Source: Paguma larvata
Lineage: Eukaryota > Chordata > Mammalia > Carnivora > Viverridae
DNA: 64,000 nt
Reading direction: 5' to 3'
Assembly (NCBI GenBank): GCA_030068075.1
Contig: JAINVK010001249.1
Coordinates: forward strand, 154,001-218,000
Part shown: positions 21,401 to 33,400 of the stretch, one piece after another
Layout of the letters: every line of letters starts with the position of its first letter
Numbering within the stretch: the first letter of the stretch is position 1
Translations under genes and position numbers: made by a program
The notes under the pieces: model-generated
What the model saw: the letters and a program-made list of their open reading frames with translations, nothing else
Databases searched by the model: none
Told to the model about the DNA's origin: nothing

Positions 21401-24400
21401 ACCCGGCCGTCCCCCTAGGGGTTCGCCCGGCCCCTTCCTGGGGGGACGGGGGTGCAGGGACGGAGGGAGAGGCCCGCAGGGGCAGGGCCGGGACGGCCGG
21501 GTGCGGGAGCGCCACCCAGAGCGCCTCCAGACCTCACCTGGCTTCCGCGGAGGCTTCGCCGCGTGGGCGTGACGCATCGTCACCCGGCCTGCAGGCGTGC
21601 CCCTGCCCGGAGGTCGGCGTGGGGCCTCCCAGAGCCCGCGGCCCCCCGTTTACAGCGGACGCCCCCCAGCCGGCCCCGGGGCACTCAGGGGCCTGTGTCC
21701 AGGACCGGGGCCCAGCACCCAGCGCTGGCGCACGCGGCGTCCCAGCACCCTGTCCTGCGGGGACCGACCAGGTGGGGGACGCACCAAGGGGGACCCGTCC
21801 TCACGCCGTCTCTTCCCACGCGACGGCACAGCCGAGTCTCAGCGTGGTGCTGACCCAGAGCCAGGCTGGAAGGCCCCAGGCGGCACGGTGCCACTTCTAG
21901 AACATTCCAGCCGAGGGAGCAGAGGGGCTCGCTGGGCGCGGTGACGGGACACTCAGAAACTGGCCGAGACCCGGCTCTCCTGACTGCGGAGCCGGGGTCT
22001 TCCGTGCACCCCTTCCTGAGCACACGGCGGTCCCGGGGCACCCGGCCGGCTCGGTCCGTGGTGTGTGTGACTCTTCGTCTCCGGGCTGGAGTTCAACCCC
22101 GCACTGGGTGTAGACGTTACCAGAAAAAAGAGAGAGAGAAGCCGTGTCTCCTCTGTTCCTCTGTCCGTTGTTTATTTTTTTTTTTTTAAAGATGACACAT
22201 TTATTTTATTTTATATGTTTTTAACGTTTATTTATTTTTGAGAGACAGAGAGACCGAGCTTGACTAGGGGAGGGGCAGAGAGAGGGAGACACAGAATCCG
22301 AAGCAGCTCCAGCCTCGAAGCCATCAGCACAGAGCCCGACGCGGGACTCAAACTCACAAACCGCGAGATCATGACCTGAGCCGAAGTCAGACGCTGAACC
22401 GACTGAGCCACCCAGGCGCCTCCCCCCCCTCCCCCCCACCGTCTGTTGTTTCTTAACTACTTTTTTTAGCGGCCGAATTCTGCTCGCCGACGTGCATTTT
22501 CTGCAGGATTTCGGCATCTCCGTTCACGGTTGGTGACCGGCCCCTCATTGTCCTTGCGTCTGTGACAGATTCCAGCGCACGTGCGGCCCTCATAGAGAGA
22601 ATTAGGAAACGCCGCTTCCGTTTGGTCTCCGGAAGAGTCCGTGGGTGGTCGGCGTGATTTCTCCCTTAAACACCTGACCGCGGTCGGCAGCGGGCTCGCA
22701 GGGTCTGCAGTTTTCTTCGTGGGACAGTTCTCAGGGACGGCTTGTCTCCCTCAGACGCGTGGGACGGGCGGGAGTTCCGCCGTGTCCCGAGGTTACTGCC
22801 TCCATCCAGTATGCCGGTGTCCACGCAGCCGTGGCACGCGCTGGCAGGACGTCCTCTGCACCCCGTGCCTCTGTGTGTCCGTCGCCCGCGGGAACTGTGG
22901 TGACGGTGGATGTGCCTGTCTTGCGTTTTCTTTCGTTCTTGACAAGTTTCGGTCTTCAGAGAGCTGACTTTCGACTTTGCTGGATCGAATCTTCGCTTTC
23001 TTTCGTCTTCGTGTCCGTCCTGCTTTGCGGTAGGAGCTCAGCTCGCTGCTTTCCGGCCGGCCATGCTGCCTCGCGGCCTGGACGCCCCGCTGGTGCTCCT
23101 CCGGGGAAGCCGCCAGGCCGAGTTCTCGCCGCGTTGGGTTCCAGAGCCTTCCTAATTTGCGGGGTCCCTTCTGTCATTCCCGTTTCTCCTGCGCTGTGTC
23201 CGGGCGTGCGGACTTCGGGGACCTGCCGGTCATGGTGGCCCGTTCCCTGCCCGTGAGCTGCTCTCCCGTCGCCCGATGACACGGTTGGGACGCACGTCCC
23301 TCGCTCTCCACGGCTCACGGGAACGGGTGCGCGTCGTGTGACGGGCAGGGCCGCCTGAGACCGTCCGCCCGCGGGTCCGACGGGCCTGCCGGCGTCTGTC
23401 CGCGGCGGGAGTGCGCTGTGGCGGGCCCCAGAGGCACTGACCGCGTCCCGTCCCGCCCCGTCCCGCCCCGCAGGCCTGCGGCTGCCCGCTCTACTGGAAG
23501 GGGCCGCTGTTCTGCAGCGCGGGCGGGGAGCGCACCGGCTCCGTCTCCGTGCACAAGTTCGTCGCCATGTGGAGGAAGTGAGTCCCGGCCGCAGCCCCAG
23601 GGGCCGGCGTCGGGAGGGAGGCGCGGCCCCGTCCACGTGGCGCCCACGGCAGCAGCCGCGCCCCGGGCTCCCGGCCCCGTGGCCCAGATGGCGGGGGAAG
23701 GGAGCCAAGCCCCAGGGTGCTGCCCTCGGCCGTGCCCCAGCGTGGCCCCGTGTCGGGGAGGCCCCGTGGGCGCGGCGCGTGGGGACGGCGGCCTGCTCCC
23801 TCCTTGCAGGGTGCTCCAGAACTGCCACGACGACGCGGCCAAGTTCGTCCACCTGCTCGTGAGTCCCGGCTGCAACTACCTGGTGCAGGACGACTTCGTT
23901 CCCTTCCTGCAGGTGCGCCCCCGTTCCCTTCCTGCAGGTGCGCCCCCGTCCACACCGCAGGCACCCGGCCCCTCCTGTGCTCCGCCCCCGCGTCCACACC
24001 GCAGGCACCCTGGCCCCTCCTGTGCTCCGCCCCCCCCGCGTCCACACCGCAGGCACCCTGGCCCCTCCTGTGCTCCGACTCCCAGAGTCCACACCGCAGG
24101 CACCGTCCCCGAGTCCACACCGCAGGCACCGTCCCCCGCGTCTACACCGCACACACCGTCTCCCAGCGTCCACACCGCATGTACCGTCTTCTAGCGTCCA
24201 CACCGCATGTATTTTGTTTCCTCCTCATGATCCACCCCAACGTCTACACCACATGCCCCGTCTCTCAGCGTCTACACTGCATGCACCTGGTTCCCTCCTA
24301 CGGTCCGCCACTGCGTCTACACCGCATGCACTTTCTCCCCTCATGGGTCCACCCCAGCGTCTACACTGCATGCACTTTCTCCCCTCCTCATGGGTCCGCC

Positions 24401-27400
24401 CCCGCGTCTACACCACATGCACCTGGTCCCCTCCTCACAGGTCCGCCCCAGCGTCTACACCGCACACACCTGGTCCCCTTCACAGGGTCCTCCCCTGCGT
24501 CTACACTGCATGCACTTTCTTTCCTCATGGGTCCACCCCAATGTCTACACCACATGTACTGTCTCCCCACGTCTACACCGCATGCACCTGGTCCCCTCCT
24601 CATGGGTCCACCCCAGCGTCTACACTGCATGCACTTTCTCCCCGCCTCATGGGTCCACCCCAATGTCTACACCACATGTACTGTCTCCCCACATCTACAC
24701 CGCATGCACTTTCTCCCCCCCTCACGCGTCCGCCCCCACCCCCGCGTGTACACTGCATGCTGGCTGTGAGATGGGGCTCCCTTTCCTCAGGGTACCGCTT
24801 CCCACAGACCTGACTCGGGGACCAGCCCCTTCAGGCCAGCGTGGCCGTGGCGGGACCACGTGTGGCCCGCGTGGTGCAAGCGTGGGTGGGGGGGGCCATG
24901 GAGGTCACCTGCTGTGTGGGAACAGGCCGTGGTGTTCCAGAACATTCTCTGCAGATAGGACTCCGCTTGGCCCCGGACCCGCTCGGGGCGTCCTCGAGCG
25001 TGAACGGTGGTCAGGCTGTCGGGTCTCCGGGGTCTTCCCGAGACTCCCGAGTCCCGGCCCACGGGACCTAAGGGCTCACGGGACGCGGCCCAGAAACCAG
25101 GGTGTTTCACGGTCCACGTGCGCCCGTCGGAGCCGTTGTCTGTGTGTGTGCGCGCTGGGTCACAGCTGGCGGCGGGAGGTGCGCGTGGCGGCTCTCGGGA
25201 CCCTGCCGTGGTCCCCCTCGCGGGCCGAGGGAGGGCCCCGCGCACGGCGCTCCCGTGTGCACGCAGCGGGGCGGCGGCGAGCTCTGTGCGCGGCACCCCG
25301 TCCGGGGCGGAAGCGGCAGGGGCGCGGCCGGCGGGCGCAGGTGCTCGGCGGCAGGGTCCGCGTCCCCAGGCGCCCTGTCTCCCGCGCAGGACGTGGTGAA
25401 CACGCACCCGGGGCTGGCCTTCCTGAAGGAGGCGTCGGAATTCCACTCTCGCTACATCACCACCGTGAGTAGGCGGGCGCGGCCGGCGGCCCCGGACCTG
25501 GTGTCAGGGCCCCTGCGCACGCGCGCGCCCGGGAGGGCCGGCTCCTCCCTGCCAATAGGGCGTCCGCGGCCTCTCCCCAGCGGGGCCTGCGCGAGGGGGC
25601 GGGCCCTGAGAGGCGGGGGGGTGGGGGGGGCCGTGTCGGGGCGTGACGCGCAGTGAGCTCGTGCAGAGCCTGAGGGGACGTCCCCGAGACCCGCGGGCGC
25701 TCCCTCCCCCGAGAGCGCCCCTCGCCCCAGCGCCAGAGCCCGGCGTGCGGGCCCCAGGCCGCCCCCTATGCCTCAGGGGGTCCGGGGGCGGGTGATGGAG
25801 GTTTGGGGACGGGAACAGGTGACAGGTGGGGTGTCTTAGGACCAGGACAGGAGAGACAGGTGAGGGAGGTCCAGGATGGGGACAGGCGAGGACAGGTGAG
25901 GACGAGTGACGGAGGTCCCGGGGATGGGGACAGGTGAGGACAGGTGAGGGAGGTCCCGGGGCGGGGACAGGTGACAGGAGAGGGGTGTCCTACAATGGGG
26001 ACAGGTGAGGACAGGTGAGGGGTGTCCGGGGACGAGGACAGGAGAGACAGGGGAGGGAGGTCCGGGGGCGGGGACAGGCAAGGGACGTCCCGGGGCGGGG
26101 ACAGGTGATGGAGGTTTGGGGACGGGAACCGGTGACAGGTGAGGGGTGTCCTAGGATGGGTACAGGTGAGGACAGGTGAGGACAAGTGACGGAGGTCCCG
26201 GGGCGGGGACAGGCGAGCACAGGCCGTCCCCATCTGGGATTCAGAGCTGAGCCTGGCGTGCAGCCCTCTCGGGCCTCAGGCTGGTGCTGCCGACCCGGCG
26301 CCGAGGGACGGGTTCGTGGCCGCGTCGGGAGGGTTCTCACCGGGACGCGCGCCAGGCCCTCCGGCCGCTCAGGCACTCCCGTCCTCGGCCCGTGCAGCTC
26401 AGCCTGTCGGCTCCGGGCGGGCAGACACACGGCGTGGGGCCTGGCCGCGGCCCCGAGCGCTCGTCCCTAGCCCGGCGGCTGGGCACGTGCGGGGCGGGCG
26501 CCTTGGCCGGCGACACGGGTCCCGCAGCCCCGGTCCGGGCGCCCCGCTGATGGCCCTCCTCCCGCAGGTCATACAGAGGATCTTCTACACGGTCAACCGG
26601 TCCTGGTCCGGGAGGATCACCTGCGCCGAGCTGCGCAGGAGCACCTTCCTGCAGGTGGGGGCCGGCCCGTGGGGGGGGGATCCTGCAGGTGGGGGCCGGC
26701 CCGTGGGGGGGGGGGATCCCGCCCGCCCGCCCGCCTGCCCGCCTCCACTCTCCACGCACCATTAGCGTTAGCCCTCCGCCCCGCCCTCCGCCCCCTCCGC
26801 CCCGCCCTCCACTCCGCCCTCGGTCCCCTCCGCCCCACCCTCCGTCCCATCCGTCCCGCCCTCCGCCCCGCCCTCCGTCCCATCCGTCCCGCCCTCCGCT
26901 CCGCCCTCCGCCCGCCCTCCGTCCCGCACCCTCCTCCATCCTGCAGTTTCTGTGCCCCGCTGGTTCCGTGTCAGGGCCGGCCACTCCCTTCGTCAGTCCC
27001 TGCTCCCCCATCCTCCTCCTCCCTCCTCGCCTTCCTCCCCCCTCCCCCTCCCCTCCTCTTTCCCTCCCCCTCCCCTCCTCCTTCCCTCCCCTCCTCCCTC
27101 CCTCCCCTCCTCCCTCCCCCTTCCCCCTCCTCCCTCCCCTTCTCCCTCCCCCTTCCCCCTCCTCCCTCCTCCCTCCTCTCCTCCCTCCCCCTTCCCCCTC
27201 CTCCCTCCTCCCTCCTCCCTCCCCTCCTCCCTCCCCCTTCCGCCTCTTCCCTCCCCCTTCCCCCTCCTCCCTCCTCTCCTCCCTCCCCCTTCCCCCTCCT
27301 CCCTCCTCCCTCCTCCCTCCCCTCCTCCCTCCCCCTTCCGCCTCTTCCCTCCCCCTTCTGCCTCTTCCCTCCCCTCCTCCCTCCCCTTCCCCCTCCTCCC

Positions 27401-30400
27401 TCCCCTTCCCCCTCCTCCCTCCCCTTCCCCATCCCCCTCCCCCACCCATCTTCCAGCTTTCCGCTCTCTGTCCCTTGTTCTTCCCTCGTTCTGTTCTGTT
27501 CTCCACTCCACCCTCACTTACCCACCCACAGACCACCCAGCACACATCCCGGACCCGTGGGAAGCGGGGGGCGGGGCGTCCTCACTGGGATCTCCGGACA
27601 CGCGGCGTTAATGAGGAGGGGCTGACCCGCCCACGTAGGAGGCCCCGCCCCTGAGAACATAGCCGCTCAGGGGCCGCCCCACGCGGCCGGCAGCAGCCAC
27701 GCGGGGTCTTGGGCCGACCGGACCTGGGTGCGCTCCCAGCCCCGGGCGCGGTGCTCCCGAGCCTCGGGCCTGCCTTGCCGTCAGACTCCGGGGGGTCCCG
27801 CTCCGGGGCGGGGGCCGTGCCGGGAGAAGGGCGCAGGCTGTGGGTCTGCTCTGGCAGAACGTGGCGCTCCTGGAGAAGGAGGCGGACATCAACCAGCTGA
27901 CCGAGTATTTCTCGTACGAGCACTTCTACGTGATCTACTGCAAGTTCTGGGAGCTGGACGCGGACCACGACCTGCTCATCGACTCCCAGGACCTGGCCCG
28001 GCACGGCGACCACGGTGAGCGCCGCCCCGCCCGCGGGACCAGGGCTCCCGCAGGCTCCGGCCGGCACCCCGGGCCGCGGTCGCCTCCCCGGGGCCTGCGG
28101 CCGAAGTCTGCCGCTCTCTCTCCTTCACCTGTGCCGCGTCCAGGGGCGCGCTGTGCGTGCAGGACGCACGCGGGAGACGGGAACAGACGTAGGGCGTGCG
28201 GGGCATTCGTGAGAGGGGGAGGGACCTGAGGGCACTCGGGACATGCAGGACACAACACACGAGACGGGGACCCACGTACAACAAGCAGAGCACACCCGGG
28301 ATAGACGTGGGACGTGCAGGACACACAGGATATGGAGACACGTGCGACGCCCAGGACACGAGAGAGGGGGACACGGGGGACGTGGTGCACAGGGAAGACG
28401 TGAAGTCGTGGACGCGCAGGGGGCGCCCTGCCCCTATGAGCAGGCCCACCTGCGAGAGCCTCGGTGCCCCCAGTGTTGTGTCCCGTGGGCGGCCGCCGCC
28501 AGGCAGAGGGGGTCGGAGCGGGCCCTGTCCTCGGCAGCCACGGACGCAGGTTCCTTTGACGCTCCTTGTTTTCAGTCTTCGGATCTATGCGTCCGAGCGG
28601 GCGGCCCTCGTTCCCTGGGGCCGCTGTACCAGACGGCCTGCGACCGTAGGAAAGGGCCTGTCTCTGTCTGAAGGCCAGACGTGCAAAGTCCAGGAGTGGA
28701 CGAAGGACCCTCACCTGGGATGGCTGTGCAGAGGTTTGCACGCACACCGGGGCCTTCCCACAGCAGGAAGTCCTCCCCCAGCTCTGGAGACCAGAGTCTG
28801 AGATCCAGGCGGGGCAGGGCCGTGCTCCCTCCAGGGGCTCCAGGGAAGGCTCCTTCCTGCCTCTTGCAGCTTCCGGGGCTCCAGGCGTCCCTGCCCTGTG
28901 GCCGCGTCCCTCCCATCTCTGCCTCCGTCTTCACGTGGCTTCTCCTCTGTGCCTGTGTCTTTTCTGCGTCTTGCAAGGACACTCGTTGGACTCAGGGCCG
29001 CCCTGGTCCTTCAGCTCTTTCACTTGTCACGGCTGCAAACACCTATTTCCCATTACGGGCCCGCGTCCAGGTGCCAGGGATCAGGATGCCCACGTGTTTC
29101 TTCGGGAGACACAGTTTAGCCTCTTGTAGCTCCCGTCGTTCTGTAGCCGGGTGACCTTCCTCAGTGGAGGCCGAGTTGGGAGACGTGGAAAGAGACTTGG
29201 TCTTCGTTCCCCTGTCTTGTGAGCAGGGTGCTTGCTGTGGGCTGAGCTGTGGCCCCCCCCCCAACTTCATTTATTGGAGCCACGTCGCCCAGGACCCCAG
29301 AATGCTAGTAAGCAGAGGGGGGGTTTTAAGGAGGGGATTAAGCTTAGTGAGGCCAGTAGAGCGGGCGCTGATCCCACGGGGCTGGTGTCCCTGTGAGAAG
29401 ACGGGACGAGGACACAGACACGCACAGAGGGACGACCGCATGAGGACACGGGGAGGAGAGGCGTCTACAGGCCCAGGAGATGAGCCCTGTCCCGCCTGGA
29501 TCTCAGACTCCGCCCGCGGCCCTGGGAGCGGGCGAGTGTGTGTTGTAGAAGCTGCCAGGGCAGGGCCGTGTGGTTCCAGGTGCCCGAGCCGGCGGGCGCG
29601 GTCACCTCTCCTCCGTCAGAGCCCCCCGGGTCAGCCCTCCGCTCTTGGGGCTGTGATGCGGGCTCCGTCCTTGGGACAGGCGGGCTGTGGGCCGCGCCCT
29701 GGGGGGACACGTGCAGGAGAGTCGGGGCCTCCGGTTACGCCCCCGCCCGGCCAGCCCTCAGCGTTCCTGCTCGCGCGAGGCCAGGCCGTGACCACGGGTG
29801 TGCGCTCGCGGCTCACGGCCAATTCCGTCTCCGCAGCCATATCCACCAGGATGATCGAGAGGATATTCTCGGGGGCGGTGACCAGGTACGTGTCCCAGCG
29901 CCGGCACGCGGGTTCTCTGGCGATTTGGGCCGTGTCCTGGGCCGTGTCCGGTTGGCCCGCTCGCCGCCGGATGCGAACTTGTCCCGTGTTGGGTGCCGTG
30001 GTCACGGGAGGTCACAAGGAGGACACACGTGCCGTCGTCACACACGGTCATAGATAAGGGGGGTACGTTCTGTTGTCACGTGAGGTTAAGGGGGGGACAA
30101 ACGCAGCGGTCACACCAGCTCATGGGAAAGGGAGACGGAGGTCTGTCACGTGTCAGGGGCGTACACGCTTGTGTCACAACGAGATCGTAAACGCGGGGAC
30201 GCACGTTTGTCACGTGAGGTCAGAAGTAAGGGAGCAAATGCTGCTGTCCCAGGAGGTCGTCAGAAGGGCTGGTTGAGGACAGGACCTGGGTGGGTGGGTC
30301 ACGTCAGGCCCGGGGCGTCTGGGGCCACGCGGTGGCCGTGACCAAGGCCGCTCGGTCCCCCCGCCCCACCTGCGCTCGCAGGACAACCTCCTGTGGGCGT

Positions 30401-33400
30401 GGCCTCGGGCCTCCCGCAGCGGGAGCCGAGTGCAGGTCGGGGCCCCACCGAGGCCGCTCCCCCAGGGGGGGGCCGGGCAGGGACGCCCCACCTCCCGCTG
30501 CCCCTCCCTGACCCCGTTCTGTCTGCTGCTTCCGGCCGGCACCAGGGGCAGGAAAGTGCAGAAGGAAGGGAAGATCAGCTATGCCGACTTCGTCTGGTTT
30601 CTGATCTCCGAGGAGGACAAAAAGACCCCAACCAGGCAGGCGTGTCCGCGGCTCTCGCGCGGTTCTCCGGGGACGCCGGTGGGAAGCCCCGGGTGGGCGG
30701 CCGTCCCCGGGCGGGGTGCTCGCGGGGCGTGCGCGGTCAGCCCCCAGCAGGGTCGGCCCCAGACGTCCAGGCTGACCGCGGCCCCTGCCCTCCCCCCCCA
30801 CCCCCTCCACCGCCGGGCCCACAGCATCGAGTACTGGTTCCGCTGCATGGATCTGGACGGGGACGGCGCCCTGTCACTCTTCGAGCTGGAGTACTTCTAC
30901 GAGGAGCAGTGCCGCCGGCTGGACAGCATGGCCATCGAGGCCCTGCCCTTCGAGGACTGCCTGTGCCAGATGCTGGACCTGGTGAAGCCGCAGAGCGAAG
31001 GTGAGCGCCCGCGCAGGTGCTTGCTCCGCCCCTCGGGAGACGCCCCGCCCCCGAGGAGTTGGCCCACCCCCCGCGCAGGTGCCTGCTCCGCCCCCCCGGA
31101 GGACACGCCCCACCCCCCCCACAGTGAGGAGACACCCCGTGTGGCCTGGGATGCTCCCCCACGTGAAGGAGACGTGTGTCTCGTGAGGCGGGACGTCCCT
31201 GTCCTGAGCTGTCCTGTCCCCTGCGGTGAGGGCAGGCCCGTGCAGGGAGACGCGTCCCCGCGAGGAGACATCCCCGTGGCGAGGCCGCCGTGGGAGGAGC
31301 TGCCCTCTCGGGTGACAGGACGCCCCACGTGTGGGCACGCTGCGCTTGAGGGCGGGGACCCCGTGTGGGGAGATGGCCCCCCGCGAGTTGTGACGGCCCC
31401 CGTGTGAGTGACGCTCGTGGAAGAAGATGGGCCCTCTTGTGGGAGGGGCGCCCACTCGGCTCTCGGCCGTCCCCACTCGGAGTTGGTGACCAGGGTGACC
31501 GGGGCCTTGGGGGCGTTGGCACCGCCCACGCGTCACCAGAGCCCGCCAGGGCGGGGGAGTCGGCGGCGTCCCTTGTTCGGCGGCTTGTCCTCCGTGCCCC
31601 CTCGGGTCCCAGCGTCCCCGCAGTCGTCGCCTGTGGGGACTGCCCGTGCCGTCGGGGAGCAGGAGGTGGTGTCCCCGACCCTACTTGTCCCCGCCCGTGC
31701 CCCCCGGCGTCCCACCTGGCAGGACGGAGCCCCAGCTCCTGGTGCGGGACGGCGCAGAGGACAGGGCCCTGTCCCCCCCACACGGCTCCTCTGCCCCCTC
31801 CCGGGGCCCATACCCGGGGTCGGCCACCGAGTCGGGGTCCCGTCTGGGGTCCTCCCGACACCCCTCAGCTAAGAAACGTGACGGGGGGGGGGCCACAAGG
31901 GCACAAGGGGGGACTCCCGGGCGCCCTCAGAGGGATGGGGGGAGACTTTCCCCAGACCGTGTCATTAGTGCCGGGTTCCCGTGCGGCGGCGGCGGCGGAA
32001 ACGGGGTCTCGGGGTGACGAGGCGTTTTTTGCCCGTTGCCCTGGGGTCCTGGGCTGCGGTGTCGAGTCCTCCTGTCCCCGTGTCACGCCCCATGACGTGT
32101 GCGGGGGGCGCCCCCTGGCGACCGCAGTTCTCCCTGTGCCTGGACCCCTCGCGCACGTCGGTCGCCCTCCCGTTCCGGGGCGCACGGACCCCTCCAGTCC
32201 CCAGGCCCCTGCCCCCCGCCTGCACGGGGACCCTCGGGCTCGGTAGCCCCGTCATGTCCCAGAGCGCGGCGCCTGCCGTGTTTCCAAGGCGAGTGAGCAC
32301 GGCGGCCGCCACACCGCCTCCGGGAAGGCCCCCGGCCTCCGCCGTTCACGCGCCCCGCGCCCCGCAGGCAGGATCACGCTCCGCGACCTGAAGCGCTGCA
32401 AGCTCGCTGACGTCTTCTTCGACACCTTCTTCAACATCGAGAAGTACCTGGGCCACGAGCAGAAGGAGCAGCTGTCCCTGCTCAGGGTGAGTGCGACGGG
32501 CAGCACGCGGGGCGTTGCCGCGTCCGCGCCGCGTGACACGCGTGTCCCCTCCAGGAGAGCGACAGCGAGGGCCCCGAGCTCTCCGACTGGGAGAAGTACG
32601 CCGCGGAGGAGTACGACGTGCTGGTGGCCGAGGAGGCGGCGGGCGACCCGTGGGAGGACGCGTGAGTGCGCGGGGACAGACGCGGGGATGCGCGGGGACG
32701 CACGGGGGCCGAGCGGGCGGACCCCGGAAGCGCTCAGGCCGGACACGGAGATTCACGGGCGCCGCCGGCTTCGGGGGGCCCGTGACGTCCCAGGGACGAA
32801 CGTCGGCAGCTGCGGGGGCGGACTGGGTGGCCGCGGGTGTCCCGGCCCCGAGACGCCCGCCCGCCCGACACGCGCGGCCCCAGCACAGGGGGGTGGGGGG
32901 GGAGGGGAGTCCCCGTCCCCGTCCCCAGGCTCTGCAGCCCCGCCCCTGCCTCTCCCACGACCACCCCACTGCGCCGCGTGCCCCCATCCCGCAGCTCCCC
33001 GGCCGGCTCCCTCCCGCCTCGATCTCTGCGTCACCCAGAAACCGGGGATGTGCCCTCCCGAGTCCTCCCCCGTCCCCGCCACGCCAAGGAGGGCCCCGCC
33101 AGGGTTAGGGTTGGGGTCCGGGCGCCGAGCCCGGAAGGGAGGACCCGACGCGCCCTCCCGGAGCCCCCGCAGCCGGGGTCCCTCCTTCGGGGTTTGCACA
33201 CGAGGCCTATCCGCGGACGCCGGCCTCTGCCCCGGGGCTGACCGCGTGTGGGGTGGGCGGGGCCCGCGGGGGCACGGGTGGGCGCGGGGCTCCAGCGGCA
33301 CCGCGCTCTCTGGGCCCGCCACGGGTGTTCGCGCGCCCTGCTCGGTGGCCCCGGGGCAGCCCGGCTCCTGACCCCCACTCCCGAGTCCGAGGTCTGGGGG

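Larger units (their letters stand above)
18980..23473 (+). other. PPP2R3B: PPP2R3B intron 2
   Basis: 4.5 kb. Contains a 62-bp minisatellite (20.69-21.15 kb) and a reverse SINE (22.2 kb). The rest is GC-rich and apparently unique; 22.45-23.2 kb is less GC-rich. No exon recognised. Confidence 0.7.

Noticed and set aside
26337..27654. Gly/Arg/Glu-rich (-) and Pro/Ser-rich (+) ORFs over 300 codons
   Set aside because: Low-complexity translation of the pyrimidine-rich block; real PPP2R3B exon 6 ends just before it.
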